Shown: positions 33,247-42,793, numbered from the stretch's first letter. The stretch: 64,000 nt of DNA from Kaistia soli DSM 19436 (GCF_900129325.1 NZ_FQUP01000004.1:434001-498000), one strand, 5' to 3'. The notes: a model not told the origin generated them from the sequence alone. Translations and numbers: made by a program.

Positions 33247-34398
33247 TCAGATGTCGAGCGGGGGAACGTCGAGCCAGCGCCGCTCGCGCCATGATTTCAG
33301 ACCGAGTGTCGCAAGCTGGACGCCTTTGGCGCCCTCCTCCAGCCCGTAGGGCCAAGGTCCATCCTCTGCGACATGGCGAAGGAACATCGCCCACTGCGCC
33401 TTGAAGCCGTTCTCCGTCGGCATATTGTCCGGCACCTCGTCCCAGCCGGCCTGGAAATCCATCAGCTGCGGCTGATCGGGATTCCACACAGGCTTCGGTG
33501 TGTTGACCCGGTGCTGGGTGAAACAGCGGTGCAGTCCCGCGACCGCGGAGCCGTGCGTGCCATCGACCTGGAAGGTGACGAGGTCATCGCGCTTGACCCG
33601 GACCGCCCAGGACGAATTGATCTGCGCGATCACCCCGCCTTCCAGCTCGAAGGTCGCATAAGCTGCGTCGTCGGCATCGGCGGCATAGGGCTCGCCGCGC
33701 TCGTCGAAGCGCTCAGGAATATGCGTCGCGCCGAGGCAGGACACGGATCTGACCGCCCCGAACAGATTGTCGAGCACATAGCGCCAGTGGCAGAGCATAT
33801 CGAGGATGATGCCGCCGCCATCGGCCTTGCGATAGTTCCACGACGGACGCTGCGCGGCCTGCCAGTCGCCTTCGAACACCCAATAGCCGAATTCGCCTCG
33901 AACCGAGAGAATCCGGCCGAAAAAACCCGATCGGCGCAACATTGCGAGCTTCAGCAGACCGGGAAGGAACAGCTTGTCCTGAACGACGCCGTGCTTGATG
34001 CCGGCCGACCTCGCCTTGCGGGCCAGCGCCACGGCGATGTGCAGATCCTCGGCGACCGGCTTCTCGCAATAGACATGCTTGCCAGCATCGATCGCCCGGC
34101 CAAGCAGGCCGGCGCGCATCCGCGTCGTCCCGGCATCGAAGAAGATCGCTGCCGTGGGATCGGCGAGCACCGCGGTCATGTCGGTAGACCAGCGTTCGAT
34201 CGCATGCCGCTCGGCGATCCGCCTCAGCTTGTCGCCATCGCGGCCGACCAGGATCGGCTCCGGCACGAGGCGGTCGCCATTCGAAAGCACGATGCCACCC
34301 TGATCGCGCAGGGCGAGGATGGAACGGACGAGATGCTGGTTGTAGCCCATCCGTCCGGTCGCGCCATGCATGATGACGCCTATGCGTCTGTCAGCCAC
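33247..34398 (-). CDS. Gfo/Idh/MocA-family sugar oxidoreductase (B)
   Basis: Protein of 383 residues with Rossmann motif IGVIMHGATGRMG, EKP motif KHVYCEKPVAE and C-terminal alpha/beta domain. The GTG at 34396-34398 is preferred because AAGGAGG lies eight bases upstream; an ATG at 34440 would lie upstream of the operator. First gene of the minus-strand operon. A TetR-type palindrome overlaps its promoter. Confidence 0.91.
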   Translation of the reverse strand: MADRRIGVIMHGATGRMGYNQHLVRSILALRDQGGIVLSNGDRLVPEPILVGRDGDKLRRIAERHAIERWSTDMTAVLADPTAAIFFDAGTTRMRAGLLGRAIDAGKHVYCEKPVAEDLHIAVALARKARSAGIKHGVVQDKLFLPGLLKLAMLRRSGFFGRILSVRGEFGYWVFEGDWQAAQRPSWNYRKADGGGIILDMLCHWRYVLDNLFGAVRSVSCLGATHIPERFDERGEPYAADADDAAYATFELEGGVIAQINSSWAVRVKRDDLVTFQVDGTHGSAVAGLHRCFTQHRVNTPKPVWNPDQPQLMDFQAGWDEVPDNMPTENGFKAQWAMFLRHVAEDGPWPYGLEEGAKGVQLATLGLKSWRERRWLDVPPLDI

Positions 34399-34411
34399 CA
34401 GACAGCCTCCT

Positions 34412-34429
34412 TGTAACTGTTTGGTTACA
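34412..34429. promoter_or_regulatory. TetR-type operator 1
   Basis: TGTAAC-N6-GTTACA, a perfect inverted repeat 14 bases before the GTG of the minus-strand operon and 90 bases before the TetR gene. It shares the core TAAC/GTTA with operator 2. Confidence 0.75.
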
Positions 34430-34518
34430 TAGGTAGACATGGCTAGAATCCCGAGTCAAGCTTGCTGTCTGCGCATGGGGGCGTCGGAGCGGCAACCGAC
34501 CAAAAGAGCAAATGAGAG

Positions 34519-35205
34519 ATGGACAACGACGGAGAGATCATCCCCGCCGAACCGACGGAGACGCGCCGCGCCGAAATCGGCTCGATACGGCCGCGTGATG
34601 CCGAGCGAACCAAAGCGGCGATCCTGAAGGCGGCGCGCGACGAGTTCTGCGAGCAGGGCTTCAACGGCGCGCGCGTCGACGCGATTGCCGAGCGCGCCAA
34701 GGCCAACAAGCGGATGCTCTACCACTACTATGGCAACAAGGAAGCGCTCTACAGCGCCGTCCTGCTCGACGCCTATCAGGAAATCCGGCGCGGCGAGCGC
34801 GAGCTGTCGCTGGGCGAATACGCGCCGGTCGACGCCATGGACCGGCTGGTCCGGTTCACCTTCCGCCATTTCCTCGCAAATCCGTGGTTTCCACGCCTGC
34901 TCGCGGTCGAGAACCTGCAGAACGCCCGCTTCCTGAAGCAGATCAAGGATATTCCGGCGCTGCACTCGCCGCTGGTCAGCGAGATCAGGGCGATCGTTCA
35001 GCGGGGGGTATCGAGCGGCGTGTTCCGCAAGGATGTCGATCCGATGCAGCTCTACATTTCGGTCGCCAGCCTCGGCTATTTCTACGTCTCCAACATGAAG
35101 ACCCTCTCGGTGATCTTCGAGCGCGATCTCGGCCAATTCGCGCTGATCCAGGAGCGCGAAGCCCATGCCGTTCGGATGGTGCTCGATTATCTCTGCACGC
35201 GGTGA
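34519..35205 (+). CDS. TetR-family transcriptional regulator
   Basis: Protein of 228 residues: an N-terminal tail, then the HTH (AILKAARDEFCEQGFNGARVDAIA, MLYHYYGNKEALYSAVL) and an all-helical ligand domain. It lies between two divergent sugar operons, and matching palindromes lie in front of each, so it most probably represses both and is released by a sugar-derived ligand. Confidence 0.93.
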   Translation: MDNDGEIIPAEPTETRRAEIGSIRPRDAERTKAAILKAARDEFCEQGFNGARVDAIAERAKANKRMLYHYYGNKEALYSAVLLDAYQEIRRGERELSLGEYAPVDAMDRLVRFTFRHFLANPWFPRLLAVENLQNARFLKQIKDIPALHSPLVSEIRAIVQRGVSSGVFRKDVDPMQLYISVASLGYFYVSNMKTLSVIFERDLGQFALIQEREAHAVRMVLDYLCTR

Positions 35206-35274
35206 TGGCACCGCAGTGCGCGCGGCGTGGCCGCCGCGACGACTTGACACCCTCCTGCGATTGACCCAAGATTG

Positions 35275-35288
35275 TAACCAATTGGTTA
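35275..35288. promoter_or_regulatory. TetR-type operator 2
   Basis: TAACCAATTGGTTA is a perfect 14-base palindrome, 65 bases before the binding-protein gene. TTGACC at 35261-35266 may be the -35 element, with the palindrome covering the spacer and -10 region. Confidence 0.78.
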
Positions 35289-35352
35289 TTTAGCGCCGCC
35301 AAGAGCGCAGCGACATCAACCTCGGTCGCAACCAGAACGGGAGGATTGCCAC

Positions 35353-36645
35353 ATGACGACGCTTCACCGGCGCCAGTTCCTGCTTGGGAGCGCCGCGGCG
35401 CTCGCTGCCGGCGCGATCAGCCCGGCCTTTGCGGCCGACGCCAAGCTTCGCCTGCTCTTCTGGGGCGGCAAGGCGCGCGCGGACCGGACATTTATCGCGA
35501 CGGACCTGTTCTCGAAGGCCAATCCCGGCGTCACGATCGACGGCGAGTTCATGGCCTTCCAGGACTACTGGGCCAAGCTCGGCACGCAGACCGCCGGCGG
35601 CAACGCGCCCGACATCATCCAGATGGACTATCGCTACATCGTCGAATACGCGATCCGGGGCGGCATCGCCCCGCTCGACGAATTCGTCGGCGGCGCGCTG
35701 CAGCTGGATGATTTCGACAAGGATCAGCTCGACGGCGGCAAGGTCAACGGCAAGCTTTATGGCATCAGCCTCGGCGCCAATTCCGTCGCGCTTATGGTCA
35801 ACGAAGCCGCCTTCAAAGAGGCCGGCATCGAACTGCCTGGCCGGGAACTCAGCTATGAGGATCTGCCGGCGCTTGCCGCAAAGTTCAACGCGGCCAACAA
35901 GCGCCCCGGCATGAAGCTGTTCCAGGACGGCAGCGGCGTCGAGCCGGCGCTGGAAAACTGGCTGCGCCAGCGCGGCAAGGCGCTCTACACCGCCGACGGC
36001 AAGGCCGCCTTCGACGCGCAGGACATGACGGACTGGTTCAAGCTCTGGAGCGATCTGCGCGCGGCGGACGTTATCGTCTCGGCCGAGGACCAGGCGCTCG
36101 ACGCGACCGACGCAATCGAGAACACCATGATCACGCTCGGCAAGGCGACGACGACCTTCGCCAATTCGAACCAGTTGATCGCCTTCCAGGCGGTCAACAA
36201 GGATCCGCTGACCATGACCAATTTCCCGCGTATCAAGGCGGGCAGCGGCGGCGGTCATTATCGCAAGCCCTCGATGTTCTTCTCGATCGGCGGCACCTCC
36301 GCCAACAAGGAACTGAGCGCGAAGTTCATCAACTTCTTCATCTCGGATCCCGAGGCGGCCAAGGCGCTGGGCGTCGAGCGCGGCATTCCCTGCAAAGCCT
36401 CGACGCGCGAAGTCATTGCGCCAACGCTGGATGCACAGAGCAAGATCGCGCTCGAATTCGTCTCCAATCTCGGCGACCTGCTCGGTCCGCTGCCGCCGGC
36501 CCCGCCCGCCAATGCCGGCGAAGTCTCGACGCAGCTTCGCACCACCAGCCAGGAAGTCGCCTTCGGCCAGACATCGCCCGAGGACGCCGGCCCCGCCTTC
36601 TTCGACCAGGCCAGCGCCACATTGGCCCGCGCCAAGAAGGGCTGA
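35353..36645 (+). CDS. Sugar ABC importer extracellular binding protein (family 1)
   Basis: Protein of 430 residues with a Tat-like signal (HRRQFLLGSAAALAAGAI, ending AFA) and the MalE-type ligand domain (TAGGNAPDIIQMDYRYI, PSMFFSIGGTSANKE). The start has GGAGG upstream. First gene of a six-gene operon with two permeases, two Gfo/Idh/MocA dehydrogenases and a MalK-type ATPase. The ligand is probably a sugar, polyol or glycoside oxidised by those dehydrogenases. Confidence 0.93.
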   Translation: MTTLHRRQFLLGSAAALAAGAISPAFAADAKLRLLFWGGKARADRTFIATDLFSKANPGVTIDGEFMAFQDYWAKLGTQTAGGNAPDIIQMDYRYIVEYAIRGGIAPLDEFVGGALQLDDFDKDQLDGGKVNGKLYGISLGANSVALMVNEAAFKEAGIELPGRELSYEDLPALAAKFNAANKRPGMKLFQDGSGVEPALENWLRQRGKALYTADGKAAFDAQDMTDWFKLWSDLRAADVIVSAEDQALDATDAIENTMITLGKATTTFANSNQLIAFQAVNKDPLTMTNFPRIKAGSGGGHYRKPSMFFSIGGTSANKELSAKFINFFISDPEAAKALGVERGIPCKASTREVIAPTLDAQSKIALEFVSNLGDLLGPLPPAPPANAGEVSTQLRTTSQEVAFGQTSPEDAGPAFFDQASATLARAKKG

Positions 36646-36649
36646 GGCC

Positions 36650-37603
36650 TTGGCCTCCGCGCCGTCACACGAGGTCGCGCAAGGCGGATCAGTCGCCGGC
36701 GCGGCCGCCCCGTCGTGGTGGGCAGCGGCGCGCAGCAAAAACGGGCCGGGCTACCTCTTCCTGCTGCCCTGGTTCATCGGCTTCTTCGGCCTGACACTCG
36801 GCCCGATCCTGATCTCGCTCTATCTGAGCTTCACGGATTTCGACCTCCTGACCGCTCCGCATTGGAACGGCGGCGCCAATTTCGTACGCATCTTCACCGC
36901 CGACGCAAAATTCATCCAGTCGATGCGTGTGACGCTCTTCTTCGTCATCGTCTCGGTGCCGCTGAAGCTGGCCTTTGCGCTCGGCGTGGCACTGCTGCTC
37001 AATCGCGGCATGCGCGGTCTGCCAATTTACCGGGCAATCTTTTATCTGCCGTCGCTGCTCGGCGCCTCGGTCGCCATCGCCGTGCTGTGGCGCCAACTGT
37101 TCGCCGGCAATGGCCTCGTCAACCAGTTCCTCCTCAATTTCGGCATTGTGGGTCCGAGTTGGATTTCCAATCCGCGCTATTCGCTCTGGACGCTGATCGC
37201 GCTCGCGGTCTGGCAGTTCGGCTCGCCAATGATCATCTTCCTGGCCGGCCTCCGGCAGATTCCGCTCGACATGTATGAGGCGGCCAGCCTCGACGGGGCC
37301 GGCAGATGGCGGATGTTCCGCAAGATCACGCTGCCGCTGCTGACGCCTGTGATCTTCTTCAACGCGATCATCCAGACCATCGAGGGCTTCAAGAGCTTCA
37401 CGCCGGCCTTCATCATCTCCGGCGGCACTGGCAATCCGATCAACTCGACACTGTTCTATACGCTCTATCTTTATCAGGAGGCGTTCGGATTCTTCCGGAT
37501 GGGCTATGCATCGGCTCTCGCCTGGATCCTTCTCGTCATCGTCGCGCTGTTCACCAGCTTCTCGTTCCTGACGTCGAAGTACTGGGTGCACTATGATAAC
37601 TGA
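36650..37603 (+). CDS. Sugar ABC importer permease (MalF/UgpA type)
   Basis: Inner-membrane permease of 317 residues with the EAA loop MYEAASLDGAGRWRMFRKITLP. TTG 36650 is the likely start, four bases after the binding-protein stop and preceded by AAGGGCTGAGG; no ATG or GTG lies between it and the first membrane segment (GYLFLLPWFIGFFGL). It overlaps the next permease by 11 bases. Confidence 0.9.
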   Translation: MASAPSHEVAQGGSVAGAAAPSWWAAARSKNGPGYLFLLPWFIGFFGLTLGPILISLYLSFTDFDLLTAPHWNGGANFVRIFTADAKFIQSMRVTLFFVIVSVPLKLAFALGVALLLNRGMRGLPIYRAIFYLPSLLGASVAIAVLWRQLFAGNGLVNQFLLNFGIVGPSWISNPRYSLWTLIALAVWQFGSPMIIFLAGLRQIPLDMYEAASLDGAGRWRMFRKITLPLLTPVIFFNAIIQTIEGFKSFTPAFIISGGTGNPINSTLFYTLYLYQEAFGFFRMGYASALAWILLVIVALFTSFSFLTSKYWVHYDN

Positions 37604-38486
37604 CGTCCAGCGCCTGACCGTCGTCACCGGCGACAGTGGCGAGACGACCCGGCTCCGCAAGGGTGCGCTGTCGCTGCTGGCACATGGCCTCCTGACCCTC
37701 GCCTCGATCCTCATGCTCTATCCGTTGCTGTGGATGCTGTCGGCGTCGTTCAGGCCCGAAAACGAGATCTTCACGGCGACGAGTCTCTGGCCAAGCTCAT
37801 GGAGCATCCAGTCTTATATCCGCGGCTGGACCGGCCTTCGGATCGGCTTCGACACGTTCTTCCTGAACTCGCTGATCATCGCCGTCCTCGCGATCATCGG
37901 CAATCTCGCCACCTGCTCGCTCGCCGCCTTCGCCTTTGCACGGCTCGAATTTCGCGGCCGGCGCTTCTGGTTCGCCATGATGCTCGGCACACTCATGCTG
38001 CCCTATCAGGTGACGCTGATCCCGCAATATGTGCTGTTCCATCAGCTCGGCTGGGTGAACACGTTCCTGCCACTGGTCGTGCCGAAGTTCCTCGCCGCCG
38101 ACAGCTTCTTCATCTTCCTGATGGTGCAGTTTTTCCGCGGCTTGCCGAAGGAACTTGACGAGGCCGCGATGATGGATGGCTGCAGCCCCTGGCGCATCTA
38201 TTGGAAGATCCTGCTGCCGCTCTCGACGCCGGTTCTCGCCACGGCGGCGATCTTCACCTTCATCTGGACATGGGACGACTTCTTTGCCCCGCTGATCTAT
38301 CTGTCCGATATCCGAACCTACACCGTCCAGCTGGCGCTCCGCACCTTCGTCGACTCGAGCGCCGAAAGCGATTGGGGCGGCCTCTTCGCGATGTCGACGC
38401 TGACGCTGGTCCCGGTGTTCATCTTCTTCCTGGTCTTCCAGCGCCTTCTGATCGAGGGCATCGCGACCACCGGCATGAAGCGCTAG
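37593..38486 (+). CDS. Sugar ABC importer permease (MalG/UgpE type)
   Basis: Inner-membrane permease of 297 residues with the EAA loop LDEAAMMDGCSPWRIYWKILLP and six membrane segments. It overlaps the MalF-type gene, consistent with a coupled heterodimer. The gap to the next gene is 65 bases, still compatible with one transcript. Confidence 0.94.
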   Translation: MITDVQRLTVVTGDSGETTRLRKGALSLLAHGLLTLASILMLYPLLWMLSASFRPENEIFTATSLWPSSWSIQSYIRGWTGLRIGFDTFFLNSLIIAVLAIIGNLATCSLAAFAFARLEFRGRRFWFAMMLGTLMLPYQVTLIPQYVLFHQLGWVNTFLPLVVPKFLAADSFFIFLMVQFFRGLPKELDEAAMMDGCSPWRIYWKILLPLSTPVLATAAIFTFIWTWDDFFAPLIYLSDIRTYTVQLALRTFVDSSAESDWGGLFAMSTLTLVPVFIFFLVFQRLLIEGIATTGMKR

Positions 38487-38551
38487 CCGGCTGACCCCAC
38501 CAAACCCGACAAGGCACCGCCCCCACGCCGCCAGCAAGAGACTCTTCTGCA

Positions 38552-39568
38552 ATGAGCATTCGATTTTCGGTCATCGGCCTCAACCACAGCCATATCTACG
38601 GGCAGGTCAATTGCCTGCTGCGGGCAGGCGCCGAACTGGTCGCCTTCCATGCGCCAGAGGACGAGCTCGCCAAGCCTTTCTTCGAGGCCTATCCCGGCGT
38701 CCGGCGTGCTCTGACCGCCGCAGAAATCTATGAGGACGACAGCATCGCCCTCATCACAACCGCCGCGATCCTTGACGAGCGCGCAGGCATCGCCATCGCC
38801 GCCATGCGCCATGGCAAGGACGTGATGAGCGACAAGCCGGGCATGATCAGCCTGGACCAGCTGGCTGCCGTCAAAACGGCGCAGCGCGAGACCGGCCGTA
38901 TCTTCTCCATCTGCTATTCGGAGCATTTCGAGACCCGCTCCACCGTCAAGGCCGGTGAACTCGTCGCCGCCGGCGCGATCGGCGAGGTCATCAATACGGT
39001 TGGGCTCGGGCCGCACGCCATTCGCAACAACCAGCGCCCTGGATGGTTCTTCGAGCGTCAGCGCTATGGCGGCATTCTCTGCGATATCGGTTCGCACCAG
39101 TGCGAGCAGTTCCTGTTCTTTTCCGGCACGCTCGAGGCCGAGGTGATCTCGGCCAGCGTCGCCAACCGCGCCAATGCCGGCCAGCCCGGCCTGCAGGATT
39201 TCGGCGACATGCACCTCAAAACCCCACGCACCACCGGTTATGTCCGCGTCGACTGGTTCACGCCCTCCGGCCTGCCGACCTGGGGTGACGGACGGCTGAC
39301 GATCCTCGGCACTGACGGCTATATCGAGCTTCGCAAATATATCGACATCGCCGGGCGGCCCGGCACCGATCACCTGTTCCTCGTCAACGGCGAGGGCGTA
39401 CAGCATATCGACTGCAGCAGCGTCGAACTGCCCTACGGGCCGCAGCTTCTGGCCGATATTCGCGACCGCACCGAGACGGCGATGGGCCAGGACCACTGCT
39501 TCAAGGCGATGGAGCTCGCCCTCACCGCCCAGGCGATCGCGGAGCGCGGTACGGAGTGGCAGCAATGA
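38552..39568 (+). CDS. Gfo/Idh/MocA-family oxidoreductase (C)
   Basis: Protein of 338 residues, N-terminal Rossmann-like FSVIGLNHSHIYGQ with the family's DKPG equivalent (KDVMSDKPGMI) in place of EKP, and a C-terminal beta-sheet domain. The His-rich start (NHSHIYG) is typical of a subgroup found beside sugar importers. It overlaps the next dehydrogenase by four bases. The two may form a complex or act on successive intermediates. Confidence 0.9.
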   Translation: MSIRFSVIGLNHSHIYGQVNCLLRAGAELVAFHAPEDELAKPFFEAYPGVRRALTAAEIYEDDSIALITTAAILDERAGIAIAAMRHGKDVMSDKPGMISLDQLAAVKTAQRETGRIFSICYSEHFETRSTVKAGELVAAGAIGEVINTVGLGPHAIRNNQRPGWFFERQRYGGILCDIGSHQCEQFLFFSGTLEAEVISASVANRANAGQPGLQDFGDMHLKTPRTTGYVRVDWFTPSGLPTWGDGRLTILGTDGYIELRKYIDIAGRPGTDHLFLVNGEGVQHIDCSSVELPYGPQLLADIRDRTETAMGQDHCFKAMELALTAQAIAERGTEWQQ

Positions 39569-40641
39569 GCGATATCAAGACAGTCGCCGTCGTCGGGGGC
39601 GGTATTGGCCGCTCGCACATCGTCGAGGGCTATCTCACCAACAAGGATAAATTCAAGCTGCTGGCGATCTGCGACCTTGATCCTGCACGGATGAACGGCC
39701 TCGCGGACGAATTCGGCATCGAGCGGCGGACGGCCCAGTTCGACGACCTGCTGGCCATGGGCGATCTCGACATCATCGATATCTGCACGCCGCCGATGGT
39801 GCACTATCCCATGGTGATGGCCGCGCTGGCAGCCGGCAAGCATGTCGTCTGTGAGAAGCCGCTGGTTGGTTCGCTGGCTGAGGTCGATGCCGTCATCGCC
39901 GCGGAAAAGCAGGCGCGCGGCCGGCTGATGCCGGTGTTCCAGTATCGCTTCGGCGATGGCGTGCAACAGGCCAAGGCGATCATCGATGCCGGCATCGCCG
40001 GCAAGCCCTATGTCGCGACAGTCGAGACGTTGTGGCGGCGCGAGGCTGACTATTATGCCGTGCCCTGGCGCGGCAAATGGCGGACGGAGCTTGGCGGCGT
40101 GCTGATGACGCATGCCATCCATCAGCACGACATGCTGACCTATCTGATGGGCCCGTTGAAGAGCCTGTTCGGCCGCGTAGCCACACGCGTCAACCCGATC
40201 GAGGTTGAGGACTGCGTTTCGGCGAGTGTGGAACTTGAAAGCGGGGCACTGGCCTCGCTCACCGCCACGCTGGGCGCGGCCGACGAGATCTCGCGCCTCC
40301 GCCTCGTTTTCGAGAACGTCACCTTCGAAAGCGACCACGAGGCTTACTCGCCCGGCAACAAGCCCTGGACCATCCTGCCGCGGAACGATGATACCCGCGC
40401 GCAGATCGATGCCCTGCTGGAGGGCTGGCAGCATGTACCGCAGCGCTTCGAGACGCAGATGGCGCTGTTCCACGCCGCGCTTGTTTCTGGCGGGCCGCTT
40501 CCTGTGACGAGTGCGGATTCGCGGCGAGCGCTCGAGATCGTGACGGCGTTCTACCATTCGTCGGAGACCCATTCCGAAGTGACATGGCCGATCGGTCCCG
40601 ATCATCCGAAATATGAGAGCTGGCTGCCAGCAGGCGCCTAG
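39565..40641 (+). CDS. Gfo/Idh/MocA-family oxidoreductase (D)
   Basis: Protein of 358 residues with Rossmann motif VAVVGGGIGRSH, EKP motif KHVVCEKPLVG and catalytic-region MTHAIHQHDMLTY. The start is ATG 39565 within the preceding stop (ATGA). Fourth dehydrogenase of this type at the locus and the most canonical one. Confidence 0.92.
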   Translation: MSDIKTVAVVGGGIGRSHIVEGYLTNKDKFKLLAICDLDPARMNGLADEFGIERRTAQFDDLLAMGDLDIIDICTPPMVHYPMVMAALAAGKHVVCEKPLVGSLAEVDAVIAAEKQARGRLMPVFQYRFGDGVQQAKAIIDAGIAGKPYVATVETLWRREADYYAVPWRGKWRTELGGVLMTHAIHQHDMLTYLMGPLKSLFGRVATRVNPIEVEDCVSASVELESGALASLTATLGAADEISRLRLVFENVTFESDHEAYSPGNKPWTILPRNDDTRAQIDALLEGWQHVPQRFETQMALFHAALVSGGPLPVTSADSRRALEIVTAFYHSSETHSEVTWPIGPDHPKYESWLPAGA

Positions 40642-40650
40642 GAGGTGACC

Positions 40651-41733
40651 ATGGCCACGCGTGTCATGCTGCAACAGGTCCAGAAGCGCTATGGCGAAGT
40701 CGAAGTCATTCACGGCATCGACCTCTCTATCGAGCCGGGCGAGTTCGCCGTCTTCGTCGGCCCCTCTGGCTGTGGCAAGTCGACCCTGTTGCGCATGATC
40801 GCCGGCCTCGAACCGATCTCCGGCGGCGACCTGTTGATCGACGGCCAGCGCATGAACGCCGTGCCGGCCGCCAAGCGCGGCATTGCCATGGTGTTCCAAT
40901 CCTATGCGCTCTACCCGCATATGAGCGTCTACCAGAACCTTGCCTTCGGATTGGAAACGGCGCGGCTGCCCAAGGCCGAGATCGCCACGCGCGTGGCGAG
41001 GGCGGCGGAGATCCTGCGCATTGAGCCTTTGCTGAAGCGCAAGCCGAAGCAACTCTCGGGCGGCCAGCGTCAGCGCGTCGCCATCGGCCGCGCCATCGTA
41101 CGCGAGCCGCGGATTTTCCTGTTCGACGAGCCGCTCAGCAATCTGGATGCCGAGCTGCGTGTTCAGATGCGTGTCGAGATCGCCAAGCTGCACAAGGAGC
41201 TCGGCAACACGATGATCTATGTGACGCATGACCAGGTCGAGGCCATGACAATGGCCGACAAGATCGTCGTGCTGAGGGCAGGCAATATCGAACAGGTCGG
41301 CGCGCCGCTCGATCTCTACAACACGCCGCGCAACCTCTTCGTCGCCGGATTCATCGGCTCGCCGAAGATGAACATCCTCGCGGCCCGGGTTGAATCAGCC
41401 GATGGCGCGGGCGCGAAGCTGCTGGCCGCGGGACAGGCCATCGCTTTGCCGCGGGCGCTGCGGGCGAGCGGTCCGGGCGCCCGCGTCTCGGTCGGCGCGC
41501 GGCCTGAACACCTCATGATCGCGCCTGGATCGGGCATTCCCTTCGCCGATGTCACTGTCGATCTGGTCGAGCAGCTCGGCGGCCAGACCATGATCTATGC
41601 CACCACGGCGGGCGGCGAGGCGATGACCATCGCCGTCGACGGCCAGCAGAAGATCGCGCTCGGCACAGCGCTCACGACCCATGTCGATCCGGCTCGCCTG
41701 CACGTCTTCGACGCGGACGGCCTGGCGATCTGA
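40651..41733 (+). CDS. Sugar ABC importer ATP-binding protein (MalK/UgpC type)
   Basis: Protein of 360 residues with Walker A GPSGCGKST, Q-loop MVFQSYALYPHMSVYQN, signature LSGGQRQRVAI, Walker B IFLFDEPLSNLD and the C-terminal TOBE/regulatory domain. ATG 40651 has AGGAGGTGA upstream. It completes the importer encoded from 35353. MalK-type ATPases are often shared, so it could also energise the ATPase-less importer at 18.4-21.7 kb. Confidence 0.95.
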   Translation: MATRVMLQQVQKRYGEVEVIHGIDLSIEPGEFAVFVGPSGCGKSTLLRMIAGLEPISGGDLLIDGQRMNAVPAAKRGIAMVFQSYALYPHMSVYQNLAFGLETARLPKAEIATRVARAAEILRIEPLLKRKPKQLSGGQRQRVAIGRAIVREPRIFLFDEPLSNLDAELRVQMRVEIAKLHKELGNTMIYVTHDQVEAMTMADKIVVLRAGNIEQVGAPLDLYNTPRNLFVAGFIGSPKMNILAARVESADGAGAKLLAAGQAIALPRALRASGPGARVSVGARPEHLMIAPGSGIPFADVTVDLVEQLGGQTMIYATTAGGEAMTIAVDGQQKIALGTALTTHVDPARLHVFDADGLAI

Positions 41734-41758
41734 GGTTCGACGGCCATGGGGGAGAGAT

Positions 41759-41777
41759 CGACAGCGTTGAGCTGTCG
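41759..41777 (+). terminator. Possible terminator after the sugar importer operon
   Basis: A seven-bp stem CGACAGC/GCTGTCG with a five-base loop lies 26 bases after the ATPase stop and before the convergent GntR gene. No T-tract. Confidence 0.5.
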
Positions 41778-41847
41778 CGGTTGGCGATCGTCAATCCGGC
41801 TGACCACACGCCCCAATAATTGGCGGAAATCTGCCTGACAGCAGCGT

Positions 41848-42609
41848 TCAATCGATCGGGCGTAGAGGGCGTAGTCTCGCCGTCGGTCCGTAGCGTTGCA
41901 GGACGCTCTCCAGGCTCGGCTTCGCTTCCGCGGGTTTGTCTTGCAGGAGATCGCGCTCGATGTCGTTCAGATGGCGTTCCATCTGTTCGACGGCGGCAAC
42001 GGCGTCTCGTTTTTGGAGCAGATCCACCAACCGGCGGTGATCATGCGCCTTGCAGCAGGCGGTGACGTCGCTGTAGGTCGCGATCACCAGCGCGGATCGG
42101 CAGACGAGATTGAGCAGCGTCGTCTGAATGACGTTGTTGCCAGCGATGCTGCTGAGCAGCAGATGAAACTGGCCCGACAGACGCAGCGCTTCCCGCTGAT
42201 CGTTGCGGTGATAGGCGTCGTCCTCCCGGTCGACGTGACGCTGCAGCGAGGAGAGGTCGTCTTCGGATGCCGAATCCACCAGCCGCCGCACGACATAGGG
42301 CTCAATCGCCTTGCGCGCTCCCAAAATGTCCATGGCTTCCTTGCGATCGGGAACGAGGACGAAGCAGCCCTTGTTCCTCTGCAATTCGACCAGCCGGTCC
42401 TGCTGAAGGCGGTGTATGGCGACACGGACGATCGTCCGGCTGACGCCATAGTGATGGCAGAACACGTCCTCGGGGAGCTTGGTGCCGGGATCGAGCGCCC
42501 GGTCCAGGATGGCGGAGACGACCGTGTCGTAGATCTCGTCGGGAACGCTCTCGACAGTGCCGGGTTCGGATCGCAGCTCCGGCCGGTCCAGATCCAAGGC
42601 TTCACTCAT
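41848..42609 (-). CDS. GntR-family regulator (FadR subfamily, FCD domain)
   Basis: Protein of 253 residues: a winged HTH near 30-90 (DVFCHHYGVSRTIVRVAIHRL, GCFVLVP) and a helical FCD ligand domain with metal-binding His residues (GQFHLLLSSIAGN, MERHLNDIERDL). The ATG at 42607-42609 has AAAGGG upstream. It is divergent from a nucleoside hydrolase gene, and ATAC-type palindromes characteristic of this subfamily lie before that gene and before the next operon. Confidence 0.93.
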   Translation of the reverse strand: MSEALDLDRPELRSEPGTVESVPDEIYDTVVSAILDRALDPGTKLPEDVFCHHYGVSRTIVRVAIHRLQQDRLVELQRNKGCFVLVPDRKEAMDILGARKAIEPYVVRRLVDSASEDDLSSLQRHVDREDDAYHRNDQREALRLSGQFHLLLSSIAGNNVIQTTLLNLVCRSALVIATYSDVTACCKAHDHRRLVDLLQKRDAVAAVEQMERHLNDIERDLLQDKPAEAKPSLESVLQRYGPTARLRPLRPID

Positions 42610-42684
42610 CGTCCAACACCCTTTCGTTCCCGGATTGATATCCAACAGCGGCGCCGCACGCAACACGTCTCGGATCAAGACGTC

Positions 42685-42701
42685 TTGTATTTACGATACG
42701 A
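42685..42701. promoter_or_regulatory. GntR-type operator 1
   Basis: TTGTAT-N5-ATACGA, an imperfect inverted repeat in the divergent promoter of the GntR and nucleoside hydrolase genes; its arms match operator 2. Confidence 0.6.
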
Positions 42702-42793
42702 TCAGCACTCATTTCGTATTGACTGATGATGGATGTTTGCCCAAGCTTGGCGGCACCGAAGCCGGGTGGCATGCCCAAAGTCTGGAGTTCTTG

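Noticed and set aside
39433..41229. A 598-codon open frame on the minus strand
   Set aside because: It is antisense to the Gfo/Idh/MocA and MalK-type genes, with no motifs or ribosome-binding site.
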